64,000 nt of DNA, taken from NCBI RefSeq assembly GCF_035920345.1, contig NZ_CP109149.1, positions 5,208,001 to 5,272,000 of the forward strand, in the 5' to 3' direction. Source of the DNA: Nocardia vinacea. Its GTDB lineage: Bacteria; Actinomycetota; Actinomycetes; Mycobacteriales; Mycobacteriaceae. Below are positions 17,520 through 26,415 of the stretch, one piece after another; the first letter of the stretch is position 1, and the number at the start of each line of letters is the position of its first letter. The position numbers and the translations under genes were made by a program. The notes beneath the pieces were generated by a model that was given only the letters and a program-made list of their open reading frames with translations, was not told the origin of the DNA and searched no databases.

Positions 17520-18260
17520 ATGTCCACCCGCCTGGCGTGTGTCGTCTTCGATGCCGACCGGCCCCGGTTCGTCGCGGATTTCTGGGCCGAGTTGCTTGGC
17601 TGGACGGTGACGATCGACCGCCCCGACGAGGTCGATGTGGCGGCCCCCGATCCGGACGGCCTCGATCTGGCCCTGACCTTCCTGCCCGAGGCGCGCGCCA
17701 AGGACCGTAAGAACCGGATGCATCTGGATCTGGCCAGTCGCTCGCTCGATCATCAGCGGGTGCAGGTGGACCGCGCATTGGCGCTGGGCGCCCGGCACGT
17801 CGATATCGGCCAGGGCGCGGTGCCGTGGGTGGTGCTGGCCGATCCGGAGGGCAACGAGTTCTGCGTGCTGGAGCCGCGCGAGGAGTACGTGGATACCGGT
17901 GCGGTCGCCGCCATCGTGATCGATACGCACGATCCGGCGCGGCTGGCCGAATTCTGGTCCACCGCCTCCGGCTGGCCGATCGCCTACGGCGGTGCGCGGG
18001 TGGCCGGGCTCCGCTCGGCGACGGGGCTCGGATCCTGGCTGGAGTTCGTCCAGACGCGGGATGTGAAGAGCGGCCGCAATCGACTGCGTCTGGACCTGGC
18101 GTCCTTCCCCGCCGACGATCCGGCCGCCGAGGTGGCCCGACTACGCGCGGCGGGCGCGACCCAGATCGATGCCGACGGCGTGCCCGGGGTGGTGCTCGCC
18201 GATCCGGAGACGAACGAGTTCTGCCTGCGCCGACCGACGCCGGACTATTCGACGGTCTAG
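17520..18260 (+). CDS. VOC/glyoxalase-fold protein, two domains
   Basis: 246-residue cytosolic protein made of two tandem vicinal-oxygen-chelate modules (about 1-122 and 125-246). Each ends with the same motif: VVLADPEGNEFCVLEPR and VVLADPETNEFCLRRPT. The family holds glyoxalases, dioxygenases and antibiotic-binding proteins, and the substrate here is not evident. ATG 17520 lies six bases after TAACGT, a good -10, so a leaderless transcript is likely. Confidence 0.82.
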   Translation: MSTRLACVVFDADRPRFVADFWAELLGWTVTIDRPDEVDVAAPDPDGLDLALTFLPEARAKDRKNRMHLDLASRSLDHQRVQVDRALALGARHVDIGQGAVPWVVLADPEGNEFCVLEPREEYVDTGAVAAIVIDTHDPARLAEFWSTASGWPIAYGGARVAGLRSATGLGSWLEFVQTRDVKSGRNRLRLDLASFPADDPAAEVARLRAAGATQIDADGVPGVVLADPETNEFCLRRPTPDYSTV

Positions 18261-18319
18261 ACCCTGCGACCGCTGGAACCAGACCGCCCTACCCAGATCT
18301 GTACACCCGACGAATTAGC

Positions 18320-18361
18320 ATGTCGGCCATGTCCTCTCTCGCGCCAGGCGCTGACCGGTGA
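18320..18361 (+). CDS. Possible 13-codon leader ORF before mobA-moeA
   Basis: ATG TCG GCC ATG begins a 13-codon frame whose TGA overlaps the GTG start of the downstream gene (GTGA). It could couple translation into mobA-moeA. It has no strong ribosome site, and chance is possible. Confidence 0.3.
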   Translation: MSAMSSLAPGADR

Positions 18362-20142
18362 CCACCGCCGACGCGATCGTGCTCGCGGGCGGACGCGCCA
18401 GCCGCATGGGGGGCGTCGATAAGCCCGCCATCATCATCGGCGGTCGATCCATGCTCGATGCGGCCCTGGCCGCGGTGGCGCCGTGTGCGCGGACCGTGGT
18501 GGTCGGACCGCATCGGCCCGAATTGGACGCGCGGATCGTGCAGGTGCGCGAGGTGCCGCCGGGTTCGGGTCCGGTCGCCGCGGTGGGAGCCGGATTGCGC
18601 GCGCTCGGCCCGACCGCCGCGCCGCTGGTGGTGGTGCTCGCGGCGGATCTGCCGTTCCTGTCGCAGACGACGGTGGCGGAGCTGATCCGACGCGGCATCG
18701 AATCCGGCGCCGACGCGGTCTTCGCGGCCGACGAATCCGGTCGGCCGCAGTATCTGATCGGCGTGTGGCGACGGACGGCGCTGACGGAAGCACTGACGCG
18801 GCTGGATTCGCTGATCAATCAGCCGATGAAGGCGCTGATCCCGGCCGACACCGTCACCGTCGCCATGCCCGGTATCGCCGATTGCGATACCGAGGAGCAG
18901 GTGCGCAGGGCCAGGATGGCTTGGGACGCCACTGCCGTCGGTGCGCCTCGTCCGGCACCGGCAGCCGCGGTTTCCACAACGCCGCTGCCGCTCGACGAGG
19001 CACGGGATATCCTGCGTACCAACATCTCTCGACTCACCGAGTATCGGACCGAACTGGCTTCCGTGCGCGGTGCTACCCTCGCCGCTCCGCTGACAGCCGT
19101 CGCAGCGCTGCCGCGCTTCGATGTCTCCGCCATGGACGGATACGCGGTCGCCGGTGACGGACCATGGCGTCTGCGGCGCGATATCGGGTTCGCGGGCGGT
19201 CGGCGGCCGGTCGGGCTGCTGCCCGGTGAGGCGGTGCGGATCGCCACCGGCGCACATGTGCCAGACGGCACCACGCGGGTGCTCCGTGACGAATACGCGC
19301 GGATCGAAAACGATGAAATGCTGTACCAGCACGAGGATTCCCCGCTGCGCGACGATATTCGCCGTCGCGGCGAGGACCGGGCACCGGGCGATCTCGTTGC
19401 GCCCGAGGGCACACCGGTTACGGCCGGGCTGATTTCCGCCGCGGCCAGTGTGGAGGTGACCGAGGCGATGGTGCGCGGCCCGGTGCGGGCCCGCATCATC
19501 ATGACCGGCGACGAGATCCGCAGCACCGGCCCGCTGCAGACCGGTCAGACCCGCGACTCGATCGGGCCGATCCTACCGGATGTGCTGTCCTGGTATGGAA
19601 TTCGCGCGATCGATCGGGTGCACCTGCGCGATACTCCGCGCGGCTTCGACGAGGTGCTCGGCGCGGCGGACGATTGCGATCTGCTGGTTATCGTCGGTGC
19701 GACCGGTGGCGGCGCGGCGGACCAGTTGCGCGGGGCGATTGCCCGTGCCGAAGCTCGAATCCTGGTCCACCGCTTGAAATTGCGTCCGGGCGGCTCCACT
19801 GTTGTCGCCGAATTATCCAGCGGTACAACCGTTCTCGGCCTACCTGGAAATCCATTCGCGGCCGTGGCCGTACTGATGGCCCTGTCCCCCGCGGTCGTCG
19901 AGGGCCGAACCGGCGGCCATCCGCTTCGACCGCTGATCGGGCCACTGCGCAATGCGAGCGCGGTCTCCGGACCCGTTACCCGCATCGTCCCTGCTCGGCT
20001 CGCCCCATACGGCGGTTGGCTCGGCGATCCGCAGATCCGTACCACCCATCTGGGCGGCCTCGTCGACCGTGACGGCCTGGTCGTCGTCCCCGCCGAGGCC
20101 ACCGACAACGACCTCGTCGAATTCCTCCCACTCCAGGTGTAA
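18358..20142 (+). CDS. MobA-MoeA fusion, molybdenum cofactor synthesis
   Basis: 594-residue fusion. Residues 1 to about 190 are a MobA-type nucleotidyltransferase with the LAGGRASRMGGVDKP loop, DLPFLS metal site and late NQPMKAL; MobA converts Mo-molybdopterin to the guanine dinucleotide form. Residues about 215-594 are MoeA, which inserts molybdate, with FDVSAMDGYAV, the IATGAHVPDG loop, TGDEIRS and the GLPGNPFAAV end. Both activities would be needed for NarG in this window, which binds bis-MGD. The GTG start at 18358 is set by the MobA motif at residue 9. The two are separate genes in most bacteria. Confidence 0.9.
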   Translation: MTTADAIVLAGGRASRMGGVDKPAIIIGGRSMLDAALAAVAPCARTVVVGPHRPELDARIVQVREVPPGSGPVAAVGAGLRALGPTAAPLVVVLAADLPFLSQTTVAELIRRGIESGADAVFAADESGRPQYLIGVWRRTALTEALTRLDSLINQPMKALIPADTVTVAMPGIADCDTEEQVRRARMAWDATAVGAPRPAPAAAVSTTPLPLDEARDILRTNISRLTEYRTELASVRGATLAAPLTAVAALPRFDVSAMDGYAVAGDGPWRLRRDIGFAGGRRPVGLLPGEAVRIATGAHVPDGTTRVLRDEYARIENDEMLYQHEDSPLRDDIRRRGEDRAPGDLVAPEGTPVTAGLISAAASVEVTEAMVRGPVRARIIMTGDEIRSTGPLQTGQTRDSIGPILPDVLSWYGIRAIDRVHLRDTPRGFDEVLGAADDCDLLVIVGATGGGAADQLRGAIARAEARILVHRLKLRPGGSTVVAELSSGTTVLGLPGNPFAAVAVLMALSPAVVEGRTGGHPLRPLIGPLRNASAVSGPVTRIVPARLAPYGGWLGDPQIRTTHLGGLVDRDGLVVVPAEATDNDLVEFLPLQV

Positions 20143-20229
20143 ATAATCGAAATTTTTCTTCCACTGATGATGTCCGCTCGCTATTGTGTGTTGGTTAGGC
20201 GAATACAACATCACTTCGGAAAGGACCGA

Positions 20230-20424
20230 GTGGAGATGGCTGAAAAGTCGAAGAAAGCGCCTAAGAAAATGCCCAAGCAGATGGAACGGCAGCAGCAACA
20301 GCAGCGCCAGGACCCGGGCACGAACCGATCCGGATCGATCAGCGATCGCGACCGTGACGAGCAGCGGCGGGAGCCGAGCTCGGAACGGCGAGGCACTGAG
20401 CAGCGACGACCCGGACAGCACTGA
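20230..20424 (+). CDS. Small charged disordered protein
   Basis: 64-residue hypothetical protein, rich in Lys, Arg, Gln, Glu and Asp, with no hydrophobic core: KKAPKKMPKQ then a Gln run and DRDRDEQRREP. It is probably unstructured. GTG 20230 has AAGGA four bases upstream. ATG 20236 in the same frame is the alternative. It is followed at once by a strong terminator, so it is a single-gene unit. I do not recognise a function. Confidence 0.6.
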   Translation: MEMAEKSKKAPKKMPKQMERQQQQQRQDPGTNRSGSISDRDRDEQRREPSSERRGTEQRRPGQH

Positions 20425-20432
20425 TCTGAAAC

Positions 20433-20466
20433 GGGCCGCCGGTTCCTCCACGTGAGCCGGCGGCCC
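20433..20466 (+). terminator. Terminator after small charged protein
   Basis: Perfect 10-bp GC stem GGGCCGCCGG/CCGGCGGCCC with a 14-base loop, 8 bases after the stop. There is no long T-run, as is usual in actinobacteria. From 20467 to 20728 I see no gene. Confidence 0.7.
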
Positions 20467-20728
20467 GCTTGTGCGCGGCCCGGATCGTTGCGCGCGGTCT
20501 CCGGGTTCGGAGCCGTCGGGAAACTATTCACGGCACTACATTCCAGCCGATCGATCCATAAATCTGGACGTGCCCTTTCGAACGCGTCACACGCGGGTCT
20601 AATTACACCGCCGATGGCCACGCCCGGCGAGTTACCTTTTGCCGTAGAAAATTCTGCGTGCTCATCGAAGCGAGTCGAACGGCGACTCCCGTGCACAAGT
20701 AATCATTTCGACTCGCCCGTTGGCGGAG

Positions 20729-22507
20729 TCACGCGCCGAGGCGCAGAAGCGCTGGGCTGTCGGGAGTGCGACGGGTGGGATCAGGGATGGGAACTGCTTC
20801 CAGGAGGTTGCGTGTGTAGTCGGCCCGGGGGGATGCGAATACCTCGGCGACGGGTCCGGTTTCGACAACGGCACCCTCGCGTAGGACCACGACGCGGTCG
20901 GCGACCTGGTGGACCACCGCGAGGTCGTGGCTGATGAACAGGCAGGCGAAGCCGTATTCGGCGCGTAGGTCGGCGAACAGGTCAAGGACCTGGGCTTGAA
21001 CCGACACGTCGAGGGCGCTGGTCGGTTCGTCGGCGACGAGCAGCCGGGGTGCCAGGGCCAGGGCCCGGGCCAGGGCGACCCGCTGGCGTTGGCCGCCGGA
21101 GAGTTCGCCGGGGCGGCGGGTGGCGTAATCGCGTGGGAGACGGACGGATTCGAGGAGGTCGCCCACCTTGGTCCGCAGGAGCGTGCCGGAGGCGACACGG
21201 TGCACCTGGAGCGGTTCACCGATGGTGTCCTCGATACTGCGCCGTGGGTCTAGTGACGCGGTGACGTCCTGATGGACCAGCGCGACATGCTTACGCAGGG
21301 CCCGCAACTCCCGATTCGGCAGCCCGGTCAGCGAAACCCCCTGCAGCTCAACCTCTCCGGAATGCGCTGGTACCAGACCGAGCGCAGTGCGGCCGAGTGT
21401 GCTCTTGCCGGAACCGGATTCGCCGACCAGGCCGATCACCTCGCGTGGTGCGACGGTGAGCGAGACATTACGCAAGGCGTGGAAGTCCTTGGTGCCGCCA
21501 CGGTTGCGGTAGACGACGGTCAAGTCGTCGATGCGCAGCACTGGCCGTGATTCCGACGTATCGGCAACCGCTGCCCCCGCATCCATGTCGCCGCGATTCA
21601 CCGACACAGCCTCCTGGTCGCGGTTCACCGCTGCGGCCTTCTCGTCGCCCCCGACCACCGACGCGGAATTCCTCGCACCCCGTCGATCGATCTCGTGCGG
21701 ACCTGTGCCCCCAGTCGAGCGCATGACCTCTGGCAGGCGTGGGACAGCGCCGAGTAGCGACCGCGTGTATTCCGCACGCGGATCAGCGAACAAGGCGTGC
21801 ACCGGCTGCTGTTCGACAACCTTGCCCGCGCGCATCACCACCACATGATCGGCGATCTCGGCGACGACCCCGAGGTTGTGCGTGATGAAAAGGATTGCTG
21901 TGCCGTGGGTCCGCTGGAGGGCGCGCAGCAACTCCAGGATCTCGGCCTGCACCGTGACATCCAGCGCGGTGGTCGGCTCATCGGCGATGAGCACATCCGG
22001 CTCGCCGGACAACGCCAGCGCGATCACCACGCGCTGCTTCTGGCCGCCGGAGAGCTGATGCGGATACCATTCGACACGACGCTCGGGCTCCGGAATGTCC
22101 ACCATGCGAAGCAATTCCACGGCCCGCGCCTTGGCATCCGGCTTCGAGATCGGGCCGTGTGCGCGCAACGCCTGCACGAGCTGGGTGCCGATCTTCTGCA
22201 CTGGGTTCAGCGCGGTCTGCGGCTCCTGGAACACCATCGCGGCCCGGGTGCCTCGCAGGGCGCGCAGTTCCGGCTCACGCGCGCCGATGATTTCGGTCTC
22301 GGCGAGGCGAATCGATCCGGACGGGACCGCGCCATCGGGCAGCAGCCCGAGTACGGCACGGGCGGTAATCGACTTGCCGGAGCCGGATTCGCCGACAAGC
22401 GCGACGACCTCACCGCGGCGGATCTGGAAGCCGACACCGTCGACGACGGTGCGGTTGCCGAAGCGCACCACCAGATCCCGGATATCCACCAGTATTTCGG
22501 AACTCAT
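20729..22507 (-). CDS. ABC importer ATPase, DppD-DppF type fusion
   Basis: 592-residue protein with two complete ABC ATPase domains. Each has Walker A GESGSGKS, signature LSGGQ and Walker B (VLIADEPTTALD, LLVADEPTSALD). The first is DppD/OppD-like and the second DppF/OppF-like, joined by a charged linker of about 70 residues. It powers uptake of peptides or other small solutes through the two permeases encoded just upstream. ATG 22507 overlaps the permease stop by four bases. It is the last gene of a four-gene operon downstream of a poly-Cys leader, which suggests a sulfur-containing substrate. Confidence 0.92.
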   Translation of the reverse strand: MSSEILVDIRDLVVRFGNRTVVDGVGFQIRRGEVVALVGESGSGKSITARAVLGLLPDGAVPSGSIRLAETEIIGAREPELRALRGTRAAMVFQEPQTALNPVQKIGTQLVQALRAHGPISKPDAKARAVELLRMVDIPEPERRVEWYPHQLSGGQKQRVVIALALSGEPDVLIADEPTTALDVTVQAEILELLRALQRTHGTAILFITHNLGVVAEIADHVVVMRAGKVVEQQPVHALFADPRAEYTRSLLGAVPRLPEVMRSTGGTGPHEIDRRGARNSASVVGGDEKAAAVNRDQEAVSVNRGDMDAGAAVADTSESRPVLRIDDLTVVYRNRGGTKDFHALRNVSLTVAPREVIGLVGESGSGKSTLGRTALGLVPAHSGEVELQGVSLTGLPNRELRALRKHVALVHQDVTASLDPRRSIEDTIGEPLQVHRVASGTLLRTKVGDLLESVRLPRDYATRRPGELSGGQRQRVALARALALAPRLLVADEPTSALDVSVQAQVLDLFADLRAEYGFACLFISHDLAVVHQVADRVVVLREGAVVETGPVAEVFASPRADYTRNLLEAVPIPDPTRRTPDSPALLRLGA

Positions 22508-23346
22508 CCGATCCTCCTCGCCCGGCCCAATGCCTGGGCGATCAATAGGAATCCGAGCGTCAACCCGGCTACCACCACCAGCGGACCGATCGCGAAGGCG
22601 GCATTGGCGTCCAGATTCGAAATCGATTCGGCGATGATCGAACCGAGCGACGGGTCCGGCGGACGCACTCCGATTCCGATGAAACTCATTGCGCCCTCGA
22701 CGAATACCGCCACCGACATGGACAGTGCCAACTGCACCGAAAGCGGTTCGACAACGTTGGGCAGCACGTGTTTGCGCAAGTTCCACCAGCTATCCGCACC
22801 GATCACCTCGGCTGCCTCGACGAACGGCTGTTCGCGCACCTGCAGGATCGCGGTGCGAATCTGCCTGCCGAACACCGGAATCTCCACCGCGATTATCACC
22901 GCGATCACCGCATGGATACCGGGTCCGGTAATCGCGGCCAACGCGATGGCGAAGATGAGCGACGGGAACGCGAGGATCACGTCGAAAATGCGCTGTGCCA
23001 CGACATCCGCGACCGGGTTACTGCTGGCGAGCAGTCCGGCGAGTGCACCGGCCAACGCGCCGAGCGGGACGGCGACGAAGACGATGATCAGGTCGATCCG
23101 GATGCCGTACAGCACACGCGCGAAGACATCCCGGTTCAGGTGGTCGGTGCCGAGCCAGTGATCTCCGCTGGGGCCCAAGAGATTTGCGCCCGGTATCTGG
23201 ACGATCGGATCGTATAGAGCGAGGACACCCGCCAAGATTCCGGCGAGCGCGATGACCACCACGAGGCTCAGCCCGAGCAGGCCCTGTCCACTGCGGAAAG
23301 CGATTCGCAATGTACCCGCCGCGCGATCCGTAGAACTTACGGTCAT
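22504..23346 (-). CDS. ABC importer permease, DppC type
   Basis: 280-residue inner-membrane permease of the DppC/OppC family. The N-terminal membrane helix (LLGLSLVVVIALAGILAG) is followed by the substrate-loop motif HWLGTDHLNRDVFARVLYG, typical of the second permease, and by the EAA loop (EAAEVIGADSWWNLRKHVLPN) that contacts the ATPase. Five to six helices are visible. It overlaps both neighbours by ATGA. Confidence 0.92.
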   Translation of the reverse strand: MTVSSTDRAAGTLRIAFRSGQGLLGLSLVVVIALAGILAGVLALYDPIVQIPGANLLGPSGDHWLGTDHLNRDVFARVLYGIRIDLIIVFVAVPLGALAGALAGLLASSNPVADVVAQRIFDVILAFPSLIFAIALAAITGPGIHAVIAVIIAVEIPVFGRQIRTAILQVREQPFVEAAEVIGADSWWNLRKHVLPNVVEPLSVQLALSMSVAVFVEGAMSFIGIGVRPPDPSLGSIIAESISNLDANAAFAIGPLVVVAGLTLGFLLIAQALGRARRIG

Positions 23347-24302
23347 GACCTGGCCCCGATTCGAATGCGCGGATCGAGATAGGCGTGGGCGATATCGGTG
23401 ACCAACTGGATCGTCACGAAAACCACGACGGACAGCAGCAGGAGCACCTGCACCACCGGATAATCGCGCCTGCTGATCCCCTGCTCGACCAATTGCCCGA
23501 TGCCCGGCCAGGCGAAGGCGGCCTCCACCAGTACCGCACCGCCGAGCAGCTGCCCGGTCTGCAGGCCGAGTGCGGTCAGCATGGTCGGCACGGCATTGCG
23601 CAGCGCACCCCGAGTCACGATCTGCCAGTGCGAGATCCCCTGTGAGCGCGCGGTCAGCACATACGGTTTGCCCAATTCGGTGCGCAGCGATTCGGTGAGG
23701 AACCGCGTGAGCGCCGCACCCACCGGCAACGCGAGACAGATCGAAGGCAGCAGCAAGTACTGCACGGCGATATCGGGACGCGCGATGAAACCCTCCGGCG
23801 GCACCCCACCGGCGGGCAACACCGGAATCGCGACCGCGAAGACAAGCACCAGCAGCACACCGGTCACGAAGGTCGGCAGCGCCACCGCGACGGTATTCGC
23901 CGCAGCGACGAGCGCATTGAACCAGCGATTCGGCCATGCCACCGAGACGACACCGACCGCAACGCTGACCACCACCGCGAGCAGCAGCGCCGCACCGGTC
24001 AGCACCAGGGTATTGGTCAGGCCCCGGCCGACGAGATCGGCGATCCGGCCGCCGATGATGTAGGAGCGGCCGAGATCGAAGGTGCACAGGTTCTCGAGCC
24101 AGGTCACGTACTGCGCCGGAATCGATCGGTCGAGTCCGAGCTGATGACGGATGGCGGCAATCGTCTCCGGCGAGGCATCGGGGCCCGCCAGCGTCAGCGC
24201 CGGATCACCGGGAACCAGCCGCAGCAGCAGAAAGATCAGCACCGAGGCGGCGAACAGGACGAGTACCGCGGAAGGTAAGCGGCGCAACAGATATCGGGTC
24301 AT
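23343..24302 (-). CDS. ABC importer permease, DppB type
   Basis: 319-residue inner-membrane permease of the DppB/OppB family. It starts MTRYLLRRLPSAVLVLF, then has RLVPGDPAL, the FDLGRSYI signature and the EAA-like segment TARSQGISHWQIVTRGALRNA. Six helices are visible. ATG 24302 overlaps the stop of the binding-protein gene (ATGA), and its own stop overlaps the next permease. Confidence 0.92.
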   Translation of the reverse strand: MTRYLLRRLPSAVLVLFAASVLIFLLLRLVPGDPALTLAGPDASPETIAAIRHQLGLDRSIPAQYVTWLENLCTFDLGRSYIIGGRIADLVGRGLTNTLVLTGAALLLAVVVSVAVGVVSVAWPNRWFNALVAAANTVAVALPTFVTGVLLVLVFAVAIPVLPAGGVPPEGFIARPDIAVQYLLLPSICLALPVGAALTRFLTESLRTELGKPYVLTARSQGISHWQIVTRGALRNAVPTMLTALGLQTGQLLGGAVLVEAAFAWPGIGQLVEQGISRRDYPVVQVLLLLSVVVFVTIQLVTDIAHAYLDPRIRIGARS

Positions 24303-25903
24303 GACAGGAATGCGTCGGTGAGCACGGTTTCGCGGCGCTTGGTCCAGTCCAGCCCGTGCACCTTGCGCGAGGTGGCGGCCTGCTGGAGGTGCACACCGAT
24401 TTCGATGAGGAACAGACCGTCCAGCAGCTGATCGCTGACCTTCCGGTAGGCCTGCACCGCCTCGGCACTGGTGCCCTGTTTGACCTGCCATGCCGCATCG
24501 GCCGCACTGACGTAGGCCGGGGATTCGTAGTGCGAGGCGTTCTTTCGCGCATTGAACGGGTAGGCGCTGACGGTAAGCGTGGACGGCGTGAACTGCGCCC
24601 AGGAATGCGTGGTGACCCACAGCCCCGGGAATTCCGCGCCGATGAGCCTTTTCACGAAGGTCGCCGATTCGATCGGGTCGAGGGTGACCTCGATGCCGAT
24701 TTCGGCGAGATTGGCCTGCACGATCTGTGCGGTCGCCTCGTAGTACGGGAGGCTGGTGTCATAGGACAGCGTCAGCTTCGGCGGTTTGCTGGTCTGCGCC
24801 AGAATCTGCTCGGCCTTGGCGATATCTCGGCTGAAGGTCTTGTTCCGCGCGTCGTCGAAGGCGGGCGAAGTCTTGGGCCACGGCAGATTCACCGGATAGC
24901 CGGCATTGCGGAATACCTCGGAGATGATCCGTTCGCGGTCGATGGCGTAGGCGATGGCCTGGCGCACCTTTACATCCGCGAGTGCGGGCTCGGCGACATT
25001 CGCGCCGACATAGATCTGCAGTTCGGCGCCCTCGTAGGTGATGGTGCTGAATCCCGCACTCTTGGCGAAGTTTTCGTTGTCGCGGTAGTTGAGTCCGTTC
25101 GCGACGGCGATCTGCCCCGACTTGAGCGCGTTCACCAGCGCCTGGGTATCCGGAATGATCGAAATCTCGACCCGATCCAGATAGGGCCGGTCCGGGATCC
25201 GGTACAGCTCATTACGCTCGAAGACCAGCAGCGAATTCGGGGTGCGCTGGGTCAGTTCGAACGGTCCGGTGCCGATGAACTTGTCGGCGGTGGTCGCCTC
25301 CGCGATGGTCTCACTGTCCAGAATCGGCGCGGTGTCCAGCAGATCGAAGATATTGCCGAGCGGATGCGCGAACTTCAGCACGATCCGGTTCGGTCCGACG
25401 ATGTCGTATTCGGTGATCGCGGCAGCCGTGCTCTTGAGTTGGGCAGACCATTTCGGATCCGCATAGGTGCGCAGCGAGAATTCGACGTCCTTGGCGGTGA
25501 ACTGCCTGCCGCTGTGGAACTTCACATCGTCGCGCAGGTCCAGCGTGAGCGAGAGTCCGTCGTCGGCGAGGGTCCATGATTTCGCCAGCAACGGTGCCGG
25601 TTCCAGTTTGTCGTGCGGATACCGCACCAGCGACTCGTAGACGAGGCCGATGAGCGCGGGCACCGTTCCGCTATTGGTGAGCAGGTTGGCCGGGATGATA
25701 TCGGTCGGCCAGCCGACCTTCAGCGTGCCGCCACGCACCGGCTGCGCATTGTCGTCACTGCCCGCCTTCTGCTCACTCACCGCGGAGGAGCAGGCCGCCA
25801 GCGCACCCGCGCCGAGGATCGCGAAGGCGGCGATGCCGGTATTGCGCAGGAAGTTACGGCGGCCCACACCTTGGTCGGCGCCCACGCCGGGGGAAGAACT
25901 CAT
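24299..25903 (-). CDS. ABC importer substrate-binding lipoprotein
   Basis: 534-residue family 5 extracytoplasmic binding protein (DppA/OppA class). A twin-arginine signal (GRRNFLRNTG) runs into a hydrophobic stretch ending in the lipobox LAAC at about residue 38, so it is predicted to be Tat-exported and lipid-anchored. The mature part begins with GGTLKVGWPTDI, and the family block DVKFHSGRQFTAKDVEFSL follows. ATG 25903 has GAGGA eight bases upstream. It is the first structural gene of the importer operon, 113 bases after the poly-Cys leader ORF. The ligand is unknown, but a sulfur compound (thioether or Cys-containing peptide, or an organosulfur compound) is inferred from the leader and neighbours. 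Confidence 0.9.
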   Translation of the reverse strand: MSSSPGVGADQGVGRRNFLRNTGIAAFAILGAGALAACSSAVSEQKAGSDDNAQPVRGGTLKVGWPTDIIPANLLTNSGTVPALIGLVYESLVRYPHDKLEPAPLLAKSWTLADDGLSLTLDLRDDVKFHSGRQFTAKDVEFSLRTYADPKWSAQLKSTAAAITEYDIVGPNRIVLKFAHPLGNIFDLLDTAPILDSETIAEATTADKFIGTGPFELTQRTPNSLLVFERNELYRIPDRPYLDRVEISIIPDTQALVNALKSGQIAVANGLNYRDNENFAKSAGFSTITYEGAELQIYVGANVAEPALADVKVRQAIAYAIDRERIISEVFRNAGYPVNLPWPKTSPAFDDARNKTFSRDIAKAEQILAQTSKPPKLTLSYDTSLPYYEATAQIVQANLAEIGIEVTLDPIESATFVKRLIGAEFPGLWVTTHSWAQFTPSTLTVSAYPFNARKNASHYESPAYVSAADAAWQVKQGTSAEAVQAYRKVSDQLLDGLFLIEIGVHLQQAATSRKVHGLDWTKRRETVLTDAFLS

Positions 25904-26016
25904 CTGACAAATCCTCGAGAGACAGATCGATCCCGGGGATACGGAACCGATTTCGGTGCGCCGACGGCACCGGACGGGAAGGAATCAGCATTGGCGTACG
26001 CGCGATCAAAGGCGCG

Positions 26017-26097
26017 TCAGCAACGCGGCGAGCGACACGAACAGCAGGGTTCCTGCGCGCACTCGGCGTGCGGTGCGCAGGGCGTAGTCGTGGGCAT
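26017..26097 (-). CDS. Poly-cysteine leader peptide of ABC importer operon
   Basis: 26-residue ORF starting MPTTTPCAPHAEC and ending PCCSCRSPRC. Cysteines lie at positions 7, 13, 18, 19, 21 and 26. There is no ribosome site. Instead a -10 TAATTT ends seven bases before the ATG, so the message would begin at the start codon. Leaderless short ORFs with runs of Cys codons are known cysteine-responsive attenuators in mycobacteria, where poor Cys supply stalls ribosomes near the Cys run and exposes the downstream operon. Here the operon is a Dpp-type importer. Between the leader and the binding-protein gene there is a 6-bp stem (25954-25972) without a T-run, so any attenuation is more likely Rho-dependent or translational. 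Confidence 0.7.
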   Translation of the reverse strand: MPTTTPCAPHAECAQEPCCSCRSPRC

Positions 26098-26104
26098 GCT
26101 GGCG

Positions 26105-26134
26105 AAATTAACAGCCGACCCACCACTCGGTCAG
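26105..26134 (-). promoter_or_regulatory. Promoter of poly-Cys leader and ABC operon
   Basis: On the minus strand -35 CTGACC, an 18-base spacer and -10 TAATTT (26110-26105), then seven bases to the leader ATG. The spacing places the transcription start at the A of the ATG. The region is shared with the divergent sulfatase fragment. Confidence 0.6.
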
Positions 26135-26194
26135 CGGTTAGGCGCACCGTGCGCAAAAGGCTGGTGACCTGGGCGGGTAGCGGCTTTGACTGGA

Positions 26195-26362
26195 ATGATG
26201 CCTGCTCCATCCCACGCTCGCGGTTATGAAGGTTTCACCGGCGCCATCGGCCGCACCACCGCCGATTCCACGCCCGAATGGACCTATCCGCCCACCGCTC
26301 CCGAGGGTGCACCGAACATTATCGTGATGCTGATTGATGATGACGACATGGGATACAGCGAT
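26195..26362 (+). pseudogene. Arylsulfatase pseudogene, N-terminal fragment
   Basis: About 56 codons match the start of long actinobacterial arylsulfatases: YEGFTGAIGRT then GAPNIIVMLIDDDDMGYSD, where the DD pair is a metal ligand. The frame then runs into the end of the TnpB element at 26363. The catalytic Cys/Ser region is missing. ATG 26195 or 26198 would be the original start, about 100 bp from and divergent to the poly-Cys leader. It was probably a sulfate-ester scavenging enzyme. Confidence 0.8.
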
Positions 26363-26415
26363 TTGACGTCCTCCTCGCCCCTGAAGTGAAGGGCAGAGAT
26401 TTCTACCGCTAGGCG
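26363..26415 (-). ncRNA. Right-end omega RNA scaffold of tnpB element (predicted)
   Basis: The sequence just after tnpB folds as CTCTGCCC/GGGGCGAG-like hairpin arms and ends at TCAA. In tnpB systems this right end is the scaffold of the guide RNA, and the 16-20 bases after it are the guide. Here those bases (minus strand from 26362 down to 26343) are from the disrupted sulfatase gene. Confidence 0.5.

Noticed and set aside
16791..17930. Minus-strand frame opposite lipV, the ATL gene and the VOC gene
   Set aside because: It crosses three well-defined plus-strand genes and shows no motif.
25854..26210. 118-codon minus-strand frame spanning the leader region of the importer operon
   Set aside because: Arg/Pro-rich with no domain. 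The Cys-rich frame in the next phase has a better-placed promoter and start.
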